Positions 14,625-23,161 of a stretch of DNA of 32,106 nucleotides are shown piece after piece. The translations under genes were made by a program, and so were the position numbers. Numbering within the stretch: position 1 is the first letter of the stretch; every line of letters starts with the position of its first letter. The DNA comes from Actinobaculum sp. oral taxon 183 str. F0552 (GTDB lineage: Bacteria > Actinomycetota > Actinomycetes > Actinomycetales > Actinomycetaceae): NCBI RefSeq assembly GCF_000466165.1, contig NZ_KE951420.1, positions 1-32,106 on the forward strand, read 5' to 3'. The notes beneath the pieces were generated by a model that saw only the letters and a list, made by a program, of their open reading frames with translations, made no database searches and was not told where the DNA came from.

Positions 14625-16826
14625 GTGACGTTGATCGACGATACACTCACGGCTTACGCGGCGCGAACGCCCGAAGCGACGACACGGGCGCATAGGCTGC
14701 CCGTGGCCCTTGGCGCACATCTCGTTGACGACGGCGCCGACTTCGCAGTCCTGGCGCCGCACGCCACCGACGTCAGCCTCTGCCTCTTCGACGAGACCGC
14801 CCTGGGACAGGTGGAGCGGCAGTACTCGCTCAACACCGAGAGCCAAGGCATGTGGTCCGCCCACGTCCCCGGCGTGCGAGTCGGCCAGCGTTACGGGTAC
14901 AGGGTCGACGGGCGCTGGGCGCCCGAATCGGGCCTCGTCCACAATCCGGCTAAGCTCCTGCTCGACCCCTACGCGAAGGCCATCACGCAGACGCCGGTGC
15001 TGGACCCGGCGCTGTACACGCAGAAGGTCGAATGGGTGGGCGACGGGACCACCCCCATGCACTCCGGCCCGGATACGCGCGATTCGGCGCCGTTCATGTC
15101 GCTCGGCGTCGTGAGCGAGTCATCGCCGGCGCCCAACACCTACCCCCGCACCCCGTGGGACACCACGGTCATCTACGAGACCCACGTCAAAGGGCAGACG
15201 GCCCTCGACCCCAACGTGCCCGCCGAGCTGCGCGGCACGTACGCGGGGCTCGGTCACCCGGCGGTGACCGGCTACCTGACGTCCCTGGGGGTGACCGCCG
15301 TCGAGCTCCTGCCCATTCACGCGAAGATGTCCGAGCCCTTCCTGGTGGACAAGGGCCTGCCGAACTACTGGGGGTACAACACCCTGTCGTACTTCGCGCC
15401 GGAGCCGAGCTATGCGACGCGCGCGGCGCAGGAAGCCGGCCCGCTCGCCGTGGTCGACGAGGTGAAGGCCATGGTTCAGTCCCTGCACGAGGCGGGGCTG
15501 GAGGTCATCCTCGACGTCGTGTACAACCACACGTGCGAGGGGGGCATCGACGGCCCCACGGTCTCCTGGCGCGGACTCGACCAGACGACCTACTACATGA
15601 CGTATCAGGAGAACCCGGCGGTCCTCATGGACACCACGGGCTGCGGGAACTCGCTCGACTTCAGGCGCTCCCCCGTCATCCGGATGACCCTCGACTCGCT
15701 GCGCTACTGGGTCAGCGAGATCGGCGTCGACGGATTCCGGTTCGACCTGGCCGTCACGCTCGGCCGCAACGGCGAGCACTTCGACGCCAGCCACCCCTTC
15801 TACATGGCCATGGTCACCGACCCGCTGCTGAGCACCGTCAAGCTCATCAACGAGCCGTGGGATCTGGGGCCGAACGGCTGGAACACGGGGCGGTTCCCGG
15901 CTCCGACCGCCGACTGGAACGACCATTTCCGCAACACCGTGCGCAGCTTCTGGCTGGCCCAGCCCCGGTCGATCACCTCGGGAGGCGGCGGAGGCGATCT
16001 CCGCGACCTGGCCACGAGGCTGGCGGGGTCGGCCGATCACTTCGGCCACGGGCGCATACCCGGTGGACGCGGCACCTACGCGTCGATCAACTTCATCACG
16101 GCTCACGACGGCTTCACCCTCCGCGACCTCGTCTCCTTCAACGACAAGCACAACGAGGCCAATCTGGAGGACAACCGGGACGGCAGCAACGACAACATGT
16201 CCTGGAACCACGGCTGGGAGGGATTCCTCAACGTGCCGAGGGAGATCGCCGTGGCGCGCCGCCGGTCGATGCGCAACATGCTCGGCACGCTCATCCTCGC
16301 GGCGGGCACCCCCATGCTCACCGCGGGGGACGAACTCGGCCGGTCCCAGATGGGCAACAACAACGCCTACTGCCAAGACAACGCGCTCACATGGGTGAAC
16401 TGGGAACTGGATCCCTGGCAGATCGACCTGCGCAGCACCGCGGCCTTCCTCCTGCGCCTGCGGCGCGACAACCCCGTGTTGCGCCCTGTCCGCTTCTACA
16501 CGGAGTACGCCCCGGCGAACGACTCGCTGCTCGACCTGGACTGGTTCGACGTCTCGGGCGGCCCCATGCCCCAGTACCTGTGGTTCGACCCTTCGTATCG
16601 GACCCTGCAGATGCTGCGCTCGGGCGGCGGGGCCGGCTCCGACGTGCTCCTCGTCTTCAACGGCTCGCCGTGGCCCATCCAGGTGACGCTCCCCGCCGGG
16701 CGGGGCGTCCCCTTCAAGCTCGCCTGGGACTCGACGTGGGAGCGCCCGCGCTCGGTGACGCCGGTCTACGCCCCCGGGGCGACGACGTCGCTGCACCCCC
16801 TGTCGATGCGCGTGTACCTGACCTAG
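14625..16826 (+). CDS. glgX: Glycogen debranching enzyme GlgX
   Basis: A 733-residue GH13 enzyme hydrolysing alpha-1,6 branch points of glycogen or its limit dextrins. An N-terminal CBM48-like domain (LPVALGAHLVDDGADFAVLAPHATDVSLCLFD) is followed by the catalytic barrel. Catalytic residues are the Asp in GVDGFRFDLAVTLGR, the Glu in LINEPWDLG and the Asp in TAHDGFTLRDLVSFNDKHNEANL. That last block is diagnostic for the GlgX/isoamylase group. I chose GTG 14625, not an upstream ATG-like frame opening, because the -10 box at 14613-14618 lies just ahead and the 33 upstream codons resemble no protein. Two hairpins follow the stop. It is separated from the other glycogen genes by trpS and the TIR/RyR pair. 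Confidence 0.93.
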   Translation: MTLIDDTLTAYAARTPEATTRAHRLPVALGAHLVDDGADFAVLAPHATDVSLCLFDETALGQVERQYSLNTESQGMWSAHVPGVRVGQRYGYRVDGRWAPESGLVHNPAKLLLDPYAKAITQTPVLDPALYTQKVEWVGDGTTPMHSGPDTRDSAPFMSLGVVSESSPAPNTYPRTPWDTTVIYETHVKGQTALDPNVPAELRGTYAGLGHPAVTGYLTSLGVTAVELLPIHAKMSEPFLVDKGLPNYWGYNTLSYFAPEPSYATRAAQEAGPLAVVDEVKAMVQSLHEAGLEVILDVVYNHTCEGGIDGPTVSWRGLDQTTYYMTYQENPAVLMDTTGCGNSLDFRRSPVIRMTLDSLRYWVSEIGVDGFRFDLAVTLGRNGEHFDASHPFYMAMVTDPLLSTVKLINEPWDLGPNGWNTGRFPAPTADWNDHFRNTVRSFWLAQPRSITSGGGGGDLRDLATRLAGSADHFGHGRIPGGRGTYASINFITAHDGFTLRDLVSFNDKHNEANLEDNRDGSNDNMSWNHGWEGFLNVPREIAVARRRSMRNMLGTLILAAGTPMLTAGDELGRSQMGNNNAYCQDNALTWVNWELDPWQIDLRSTAAFLLRLRRDNPVLRPVRFYTEYAPANDSLLDLDWFDVSGGPMPQYLWFDPSYRTLQMLRSGGGAGSDVLLVFNGSPWPIQVTLPAGRGVPFKLAWDSTWERPRSVTPVYAPGATTSLHPLSMRVYLT

Positions 16827-16846
16827 GCCCCGCGCTCGGCGGGGCC
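16826..16846 (+). terminator. glgX hairpin overlapping the stop codon
   Basis: GGCCCCGC and GCGGGGCC form an 8-bp stem with a five-base loop, starting at the last base of the TAG stop. No T tract follows. Confidence 0.5.
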
Positions 16847-16892
16847 GGGCGCGCCGGTCATCCGCGACCCCGGTCCGGTCGCGTCTGCCTGC

Positions 16893-16916
16893 GCTCCCCC
16901 CGCGTCGCGGGGGAGC
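16893..16916 (+). terminator. Second glgX hairpin
   Basis: GCTCCCCCCGCG pairs with CGCGGGGGAGC with one bulged C. It may back up the first terminator, or lie in the upstream region of trpS. Confidence 0.45.
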
Positions 16917-17008
16917 CGGAGCCTTCGGGCTCGCGGGGCGGGAACGGAAGCGGCGAATCCCCGGCCGCCCGTCGGATCGGCCGCCACCGCCCGGCCGGGC
17001 CGCTTCGG

Positions 17009-17014
17009 TAGAAT
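17009..17014 (+). promoter_or_regulatory. -10 box of trpS
   Basis: TAGAAT matches five of six consensus bases and would start transcription near 17021, giving a leader of about 28 bases. That is too short for a T-box or a peptide attenuator. Confidence 0.5.
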
Positions 17015-17048
17015 TCCAGGGACAGCATCACTTACGGAAAAGGACATC

Positions 17049-18155
17049 ATGGGCAAGGGCATCGAAGACGCTCTGGAGAACTCGACGAGCGACGCCTCGC
17101 TGGCGCGGGCCCGCGCGGTCAGCGCGAAGATCGAGGCGGGCATCGCCGCCGACCCGACGCAGTTCCGCGTCCTGACGGGGGACCGTCCGACCGGCCACCT
17201 GCACATCGGCCACTACTTCGGCTCGCTCCTCAATCGGGTGCGGATCCAGCGGGCGGGCGTGGACACATGGGTCGTCATCGCCGACTACCAGGTCGTCACC
17301 GACCGCGACGGCGTCGGGCCGATCCGCGAGCGGGTCCTCTCGCTGGCGATGGACTACATCGCCGTCGGCCTGGACCCCGAGAAGACGACGATCTTCCCGC
17401 ATTCGGCCGTTCCGGCGCTCAATCAGCTCATGCTCCCCTTCCTCTCCCTCGTCACAGACGCCGAGCTGCGGCGCAATCCGACCGTCAAAGCCGAATTCGA
17501 GGCGACCGGCAACCGGCCGATGTCCGGGCTCCTGTTGACCTATCCGGTCCATCAGGCCGCCGACATCCTCTTCTGCAAGGCGAACATCGTGCCCGTCGGC
17601 AAGGATCAGCTGCCGCATCTGGAGCAGACGCGCGTGGTCGCCGACCGCTTCGAAGCCCGCTATGGCCATCCGGACGGGGCGGACGGGCCGGTCTTCCCGC
17701 GCCCCCAGGGGCTCCTCTCCGAGGCCGAGACCGTCCTCGGGCTCGACGGGGCGAAGATGAGCAAATCGCGGGGCAACACGATCGAGCTGCGGATGAGCGC
17801 CGATCAGACCGCCAAGCTGATCAGGAAGGCGGTCACGGACTCCGACCGTCGCATCGCCTTCGATCCGGCCAACCGGCCCGAGGTCTCCAACCTCGTGCTT
17901 CTGGCGGCGATGGCCCAGGGCCGCGAACCGGCGGCGGTCGCCGAGGAGATCGGGGACGGCGGCGCCGGCGCGCTGAAGAAGCTCGTCACCGAGTCCGTCA
18001 ACGACATGCTGGCGCCGATCCGAGCCCGGCGGGCTGAGCTGGAAGCCGACCCCGGCTATGTCCGCGGCGTGCTCCGCCGGGGCATCGAGCGTGCGACCGA
18101 ACGGGCCGAGGCCACCCTCGCCGAGGTGCGCGAGGCCATGAACATGACCTACTGA
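17049..18155 (+). CDS. trpS: Tryptophanyl-tRNA synthetase, atypical TGDRPTG type
   Basis: A 368-residue class I synthetase charging tRNA-Trp. The nucleotide-binding motif is HIGHYFGSL and the second signature is AKMSKSRGNT. In most bacterial TrpRS the first region reads SGIQPTG followed by HxGN. Here it is LTGDRPTGHLHIGHY, a form I associate with a second TrpRS clade, some members of which resist indolmycin; that link is from memory. The tRNA- and Trp-binding core (LRRNPTVKAEF, LTYPVHQAADIL, PVGKDQLPHLEQTR) is present. An extra N-terminal stretch of about 35 residues precedes the catalytic core. ATG 17049 has AAAAGGA four to five bases upstream. The downstream RyR-type gene ends within this gene's last codons on the other strand (7-base overlap). 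Confidence 0.93.
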   Translation: MGKGIEDALENSTSDASLARARAVSAKIEAGIAADPTQFRVLTGDRPTGHLHIGHYFGSLLNRVRIQRAGVDTWVVIADYQVVTDRDGVGPIRERVLSLAMDYIAVGLDPEKTTIFPHSAVPALNQLMLPFLSLVTDAELRRNPTVKAEFEATGNRPMSGLLLTYPVHQAADILFCKANIVPVGKDQLPHLEQTRVVADRFEARYGHPDGADGPVFPRPQGLLSEAETVLGLDGAKMSKSRGNTIELRMSADQTAKLIRKAVTDSDRRIAFDPANRPEVSNLVLLAAMAQGREPAAVAEEIGDGGAGALKKLVTESVNDMLAPIRARRAELEADPGYVRGVLRRGIERATERAEATLAEVREAMNMTY

Positions 18156-20098
18156 GCCGGCCGGGCCGGCCACAGGGCCCCGCGGTCTCCGGGCCGCGGG
18201 GCCTCGTCCGCGTCGTCGTCGAACAGCTTCCCGTCGATGACGAGGGAGGCGAAGGCGTCGTAGATCGCGGTCTCGCGTTTGGGGCCGTTGAGGAATTCGG
18301 GCCAGGAGTCGACCAGGCAGTCGTGCGTCCGCTGCACTTCGTCCTTCCGGGGTCCGTAGACGAAGCCGCGCAGGTAGTAGAAGGTGGACCATCGGCGGTG
18401 CTCGAGGGCCGTCATGTAGTTCAGGAGCGGGTCGGATTCGATGACCTTGACCTGCGCTTCGGGGTCGAGCCCCTCCAGGCGGGCCTCCCAGAGGTTGGCC
18501 AGCTCCAGGCCGTCGATTCCGGTGAAGACGCGCGCGATCCGGTCGAGGACGGCGCTCTTCGTCTCCCTGTGCATGGCCAGGGCGAAGCTCGATTCCCTCT
18601 TCACCGTGCTCAGGTCCCGCCAGGAGGCTTCGGCGCTGGCGGGAGGCGCGGTCCTCTGCACCTCCGCGGTGGTCTGGGCGTAGATGAAGTTGAAGTGCCG
18701 CGCCTGGTCCAGGTAGCGGTCGGAGAGGATCGCCTCGGGGTTGAGGACTTCGGTGTCGAGGCCGAACAGGCGCAGCGAGCGCCCGCCGGGCATGGCCTGG
18801 AGGATGGGCTCGACGTCGGCACGGTGCTGGCACCAGACCGCCACGGGGATCGACCCCAGGACGGGCATGTGGAAGTCGGCGCTCAGGAGGGACTCGCGCG
18901 GGTTGCCCAGAGCGTAGACGGCCGCGCTGAACGGATGCGCCGCGGCGATCTCCTGCAGGCGTTCGCGCACGAGGCGGCTCTCTGGGGATGCGTCGACCGT
19001 CTCCAGGCGCAGAACCTTCCCGACGTCTTCGACCTGCGAGAAGAGCTGCTCGACCTGGGAGGAGGCCGCCTTGTCCACGACCGTCACGCGGAGAGGGTCC
19101 AGCGGGCTGGTCACCCCCAGATTGGCCAGCATTCCCAGGAGTTCGGAGCCGACTTCGCCCACGCCCACGAGGAGGACGTGCGGCTCGGGCAGGGCCGCGG
19201 CGATCTCCTCGAACCCGAGCGGGCCGGCGACGGGCCGCGGGCGTCCGCCGGCGCCTCTCAGCGAGCTCGCCTGGCCCGCGACGAAGCGCCGGGACTGTTC
19301 GAGTTCGGGGGGAAGGATGGTGAATTCGCCCGAGTTCAGCAGCAGGTGGGAGGCCAGCTCCGACAGGTCGAAGTAGTGGATGTCGAAGTTGGGGTATCTG
19401 CGGATGACCTGCTCGAAGATCTCCCTGAGCCGTCGGCTCTCTGAGTTGAGGTGGACGGTGACCTTGACGTCCCTGGGCGTGTGGGCGGCGATCCAGCGGA
19501 CGTGGCCGAAGCTCTCGGGCTCGGTCTCCAGGCAGATGACGCCCAGCGCTGTGTCCAGCCGGATGCGCCTGACGGCCCGCAGGTCGGATTCGGTCTCGAC
19601 GTTGTCGTAGTCGAGGGCGACGACGTGGACGCCCGAGAGCTTCAAGGACTGGATCTCGTCGTACGGGGTCGTGTCCGGGACCACGCACACGACGGCCGAG
19701 GCCCCTTCCCAGCCGAGCACCTGGTGGATGACGGCCCTCGACCGCTCCCCGCACCCCAGGACGACGACGTGCCCTCCCCTGACCGGATGCAGGCGCATGC
19801 GGACGTTGACGGCCATGGCCTCGAAGACCGCCAGGAGGCTGCCCGCGGTGGTCAGCGGGGCGATCCACCTGGCGATCTCGTAGAGCGCGGGCCCGGTCGT
19901 CTGGTCTTCGAGCGCCGTCTCGAAGAGGAAGAGCTTGACGCTTCCGTACAGGGACAGCGACAGGTCGGCCCACGGGGTCGGCTGCGTCCCCCAGATGGCC
20001 TGGACGTTGCCGACCACCGATGCCAGGACCGCCGAGACGGCGAGCGCGATGAACAGGGGGGAGCGGGCGATGCTGCGCCGTCCGGATGGCTGACTCAT
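18149..20098 (-). CDS. Membrane protein with two TrkA-N/RCK-like Rossmann domains and a C-terminal RyR-like domain
   Basis: A 649-residue protein. Two membrane segments lie at about residues 14-33 and 78-97, with a SLYGSVKLFLFE stretch between them. A first Rossmann domain starts at GGHVVVLGCGERSRA (108-122), with Ser where the third glycine is usual. A second starts at HVLLVGVGEVGSELL (307-321) with an intact GxGxxG. Residues about 560-605 (ALEHRRWSTFYYLRGFVYG, then KDEVQRTHDCLVDSWPEF) match the RyR domain pattern. There is no K+ selectivity filter (TVGYG), so a classical potassium channel is unlikely. It is encoded 22 bases after the TIR protein and is surely co-transcribed. It could sense an NAD- or nucleotide-derived signal and act at the membrane; this is inference. 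The start ATG 20098 has GGAGGA upstream. Confidence 0.78.
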   Translation of the reverse strand: MSQPSGRRSIARSPLFIALAVSAVLASVVGNVQAIWGTQPTPWADLSLSLYGSVKLFLFETALEDQTTGPALYEIARWIAPLTTAGSLLAVFEAMAVNVRMRLHPVRGGHVVVLGCGERSRAVIHQVLGWEGASAVVCVVPDTTPYDEIQSLKLSGVHVVALDYDNVETESDLRAVRRIRLDTALGVICLETEPESFGHVRWIAAHTPRDVKVTVHLNSESRRLREIFEQVIRRYPNFDIHYFDLSELASHLLLNSGEFTILPPELEQSRRFVAGQASSLRGAGGRPRPVAGPLGFEEIAAALPEPHVLLVGVGEVGSELLGMLANLGVTSPLDPLRVTVVDKAASSQVEQLFSQVEDVGKVLRLETVDASPESRLVRERLQEIAAAHPFSAAVYALGNPRESLLSADFHMPVLGSIPVAVWCQHRADVEPILQAMPGGRSLRLFGLDTEVLNPEAILSDRYLDQARHFNFIYAQTTAEVQRTAPPASAEASWRDLSTVKRESSFALAMHRETKSAVLDRIARVFTGIDGLELANLWEARLEGLDPEAQVKVIESDPLLNYMTALEHRRWSTFYYLRGFVYGPRKDEVQRTHDCLVDSWPEFLNGPKRETAIYDAFASLVIDGKLFDDDADEAPRPGDRGALWPARPAQ

Positions 20099-20129
20099 TG
20101 GCCTGTCCTCCTCATTGGCCTCATTGGCC
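20095..20129 (-). repeat. Three copies of a 9-bp repeat at the TIR/RyR gene junction
   Basis: The unit GGCCAATGA (coding strand) occurs at 20121-20129, directly again at 20112-20120, and a third time at 20095-20103 after an 8-base spacer holding the GGAGGA ribosome site. The first copy supplies the TIR stop codon and the last supplies the ATG of the RyR gene. Confidence 0.8.
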
Positions 20130-23084
20130 GATCTTCGCTTTCTCCTCCGCCGAGAGCGTGCGCCCGTCCAGGGCCGCGTCTGCGAGCTTCTCCAGCTCGC
20201 CGGGCGTGCGGATCCTGACTCGGCGGTGCCCGTCGTTGGACAGATCGGTCAGAGCCGTCGACTGGTAGGCCAGGCCGTCGTGCAGGAGCAGCGCCGTCGG
20301 CGAGGTGGTCTTCGACGAGACGGTGCGCAGGGCCGTGCCCGAGCGGGCGTCGAGGACGGTCACGTTGCTCGCCCCGTCGCTGAGGGCCAGGAGACTGCCG
20401 TCCGGAGAGGCGTCCTTGACCGCGCTGGTGCCCACCTGGGCCGCCAGCGCGGCGGGGATGGGCGCTCTGGTCGGCTTTCCGCGGGAATCGGAGCGGACGA
20501 CGTCGTGGCCGTCGATCGCCAGGACGTGCGAGAGCCTGCCCGACGCCCCACCGAGGGAGAGCGCCTCCCCCTTGCCGCCGGCCAGCCTCTTCCCGGACGC
20601 CGCCGAGTAGACCGCGTAGCCGCCGTGCCGGCGGGACACGGCCACGAGGGACCCGTCCGGGCTCACGCGGATCGACACGACGTCCCCGCCGCCTCTGCCT
20701 CCGTATCGATTGAGACGGCCGTTCTTGCCGTAGCGCACCACGGAGCCGTCCGAGGCGGCGAAGACGACGGCGTCGCCTTGACAGAAGGCGATGAGCGGGC
20801 CGCTCTCGTTCGCGGAGGAGACCGATACGTCCGACTCGTAGGACACCGCGTTCCCCTCCATGACGATCACCGAGGAGCTGTTCTTCTTGATCCCGGCCAC
20901 GCGCCGGCCGTCGTTGCTCACCGCCGCCCACCGCCTGATACCGGATTTCTGCCTCGCGTCGTTGTGCGGCATGCCGGGACCTTCGACGTAGCCGGTGCCG
21001 GAGGAGATGGAGTACAGGGTCTTCCCGTCGTTCGACTTCGCCTGGGGCGCGCCCCTGCCGGAGGCGGTCTTCTCGGTCCCCGCCACCTGGACGACAGTGA
21101 TCCTCGCGTCCGCGCCGAGGAGGAAGGCGCGCTTGCGGTCGGCGGAGAAGGACACCTGCGTGACGCTCGCCCCCAGCGGGTCCGTCCCTCCGGCCGGATT
21201 CGGCAGGGGCGCGAAGGCCGGGGCGCCCAGCCGGGGGTCGTCCATGCCCTGCCAGAAGAAGAGCGAGTTGTCCTTGGCGAGGCCCACCAGGCGCTCGCCG
21301 TCCGGCGTGATGGCGATCCTGGAGATGTCCTTGCCGCCGGCCGGCAGGGTCCGCATCTTGTCCGGTGAGGCGAAGTCGAACCGGTAGACGGCCCCCGAGG
21401 ACTCCCAGAGCGCGTACACGGCGTTTCCGTCCTCGCGGACCTGCATGGTCGCGACCGCCCCCGTCGGCGTCAGCTTGGCCAGGCCCCCGGCGGCCTGGAC
21501 GCTCCCGGTGGAGGTGTCCGCCTTGTAGTAGACGCGCGCGCTCCCGGAGAGGTAGACGAGCATGTTCCCGCGCGGGGCGTAGTGGATGAGTTCGCTTCGG
21601 GCCAGCGACCCGGAGGCGCCAGAGGGCGCGCCGGCCGGCCGGCCGGCGATCCAGGCCGAGAGGGCGCCGGTCCGCGCGTCGTGCCGGGAGGCGCCTCCCC
21701 CCGCGTAGGCCACGGCGAATTCCGCTCCGTCGTCGCGCACGTCCACCGAGACCACGCCCTCCTTGTTCAAGTCCATGGCGAAGAGCCGGCGGCCGGCGGC
21801 CAGGTCGACGCCCACGACCTTCTCGGAGGCGCCGTCGCCCACGTCCAGGATGGCGTGGTCCTTCCACACGACGAGGTTGGCGACCTGCCCCGCCACGCCC
21901 GTGCGGACCGTCCTGATCCGACCCCCGCCCGAGGAGACGAGGTGGAGGTCGTTGTTCTCGGTGAGGGCGTAGAAGGAGGAGCCGTCGCGGGCGCTTCCCA
22001 CCTTCGTCGGCTTGCTCGGCAGGCGGATCGAGCGGACGGGCGTGCCGTTGCGCGCGTTCCACACGGTCAGGGAGGCGTCCCGGCCGGCGGTGACCAGTTC
22101 GCCGCCCGAGGCGCTCTGGCCGAAGGACGGCACGCCCGAGTCCGTTTTGATCTCCAGGGTCGGGGTGTAGTCCTCGTAGAGGGTGGCCGCCGAGAGGTTG
22201 CTGTAGTACTCCCCCTGAAGCCTGCTGTAGCTGCCCATGGACCGGTCGGCCGCGGACATGGCGGCGCGCGAGTAGAGGATCCCCAGGAGGCGGTCGCCGT
22301 CGGCGATCGCCTTGGTCGCCAGGCTCATGGTGATGGCGGCGTTGCGTTCGTTGGCCTTCTCCTCCGACCGCATCGACTTCACCCACATCGCCGTGACCGT
22401 CGTGGCGAACACCCCCAGGACGAGGGCGACGACGGAGACCAGCGCCATCGCCCTGCGCATCTTGCGCTCCCGCTGGCGCTGCGTGATGTCCCCGTAGGAG
22501 ACGCCCAGGATGGTGGCCATGATCCGGTTGATCTCCGTGCGCTTGAGCAGCGCCGCGGACTTCCTCCTCAGGGCGCGCAGGGCGCGCGGGTCGCGTTCGA
22601 CCTCCTCGTACCCCGGGAAGCCCTCGGCGCGCACCCTGTCCGGGCGCACGTCGGCGGCCAGGAACTCGTCGCGGCGCTCCTGGACCGCGCCGCCCGGGGT
22701 GCGGACGAGCTTCCTGACGTCCCTGAGCTCGGGCGGGAAAGACTCCTCGGGCTCGCCCTCGAGGAGGACGGCGATGATATTCGACGGGTCGCGCACCTCG
22801 CGGAAGTACTCGACCTCCCGGCGGCACCACGGCGAGAGGGGCGTGCGCCTGGAGCACACGACGATGAGGAACGCGCTGTTCTCCAGGGCGTTCTCGATGG
22901 CCTCGCCCAGCTCCCCCGAGGCCAGTTCGTCGCGGTCGCGGAAGACGAGGAAGTCTCTGCGCTTGGGGACCGCCGGCACCGCCTTCGAGACGACGAAGGC
23001 TTCGATGAGGCGCTGAATGTCCTGAGCGATCTCCATATCGGGGTGGACGTGACGGTATGAGATGAATGCGTCGTACTTGAACAT
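20121..23084 (-). CDS. TIR-domain protein with one membrane helix and a C-terminal beta-propeller
   Basis: A 987-residue protein. Residues 1-125 form a TIR domain: box 1 YDAFISYRH (4-12), BB-loop region FLVFRDRDELASG (45-57), and SPWCRREVEYF with the likely catalytic Glu at residue 90. TIR domains of this type usually cleave NAD+. A helical linker (about 165-210) with KSAALLKRTEINRIMATILG and a basic RQRERKMRR leads to one membrane helix at about 212-234. The remaining 750 residues hold about 13 repeated blade-like segments such as ASLTVWNARNGTPVRS and NVTVLDARSGTALRTV, enough for two seven-bladed propellers. Positive-inside logic puts the TIR domain in the cytoplasm and the propeller outside. 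There is no NTPase (NACHT or AAA) domain. It is divergent from glgE and followed by the RyR protein gene. Confidence 0.85.
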   Translation of the reverse strand: MFKYDAFISYRHVHPDMEIAQDIQRLIEAFVVSKAVPAVPKRRDFLVFRDRDELASGELGEAIENALENSAFLIVVCSRRTPLSPWCRREVEYFREVRDPSNIIAVLLEGEPEESFPPELRDVRKLVRTPGGAVQERRDEFLAADVRPDRVRAEGFPGYEEVERDPRALRALRRKSAALLKRTEINRIMATILGVSYGDITQRQRERKMRRAMALVSVVALVLGVFATTVTAMWVKSMRSEEKANERNAAITMSLATKAIADGDRLLGILYSRAAMSAADRSMGSYSRLQGEYYSNLSAATLYEDYTPTLEIKTDSGVPSFGQSASGGELVTAGRDASLTVWNARNGTPVRSIRLPSKPTKVGSARDGSSFYALTENNDLHLVSSGGGRIRTVRTGVAGQVANLVVWKDHAILDVGDGASEKVVGVDLAAGRRLFAMDLNKEGVVSVDVRDDGAEFAVAYAGGGASRHDARTGALSAWIAGRPAGAPSGASGSLARSELIHYAPRGNMLVYLSGSARVYYKADTSTGSVQAAGGLAKLTPTGAVATMQVREDGNAVYALWESSGAVYRFDFASPDKMRTLPAGGKDISRIAITPDGERLVGLAKDNSLFFWQGMDDPRLGAPAFAPLPNPAGGTDPLGASVTQVSFSADRKRAFLLGADARITVVQVAGTEKTASGRGAPQAKSNDGKTLYSISSGTGYVEGPGMPHNDARQKSGIRRWAAVSNDGRRVAGIKKNSSSVIVMEGNAVSYESDVSVSSANESGPLIAFCQGDAVVFAASDGSVVRYGKNGRLNRYGGRGGGDVVSIRVSPDGSLVAVSRRHGGYAVYSAASGKRLAGGKGEALSLGGASGRLSHVLAIDGHDVVRSDSRGKPTRAPIPAALAAQVGTSAVKDASPDGSLLALSDGASNVTVLDARSGTALRTVSSKTTSPTALLLHDGLAYQSTALTDLSNDGHRRVRIRTPGELEKLADAALDGRTLSAEEKAKIGQ

Positions 23085-23108
23085 CGCAGCCCTTCTCTAG
23101 ACTTCCCC

Positions 23109-23114
23109 ATCTTA
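23109..23114 (-). promoter_or_regulatory. Possible -10 box of the TIR/RyR operon
   Basis: The minus strand reads TAAGAT, four of six consensus bases, 25 bases before the TIR start. The start itself has AAGGG five bases upstream. The -35 region would overlap that of the divergent glgE promoter. Confidence 0.35.
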
Positions 23115-23149
23115 CGTGAGATACCCGTGCACGCTAGGGAAAGAGCGAA

Positions 23150-23155
23150 TAGGCT
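23150..23155 (+). promoter_or_regulatory. -10 box giving a leaderless glgE mRNA
   Basis: TAGGCT lies exactly six bases before GTG 23162, so transcription should begin at the start codon. GTGCAC at 23127-23132 is a poor -35 with 17-base spacing. Confidence 0.5.
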
Positions 23156-23161
23156 GGGGGT

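Noticed and set aside
16827-17048. T-box or Trp-leader attenuator before trpS
   Set aside because: The -10 box at 17009 leaves a leader of only about 28 bases, and no Trp-codon leader peptide is seen.
18149-20098. Classical potassium channel or plain TrkA uptake protein
   Set aside because: There is no selectivity filter (TVGYG), membrane segments precede the Rossmann domains, and an RyR-like C-terminus is present.
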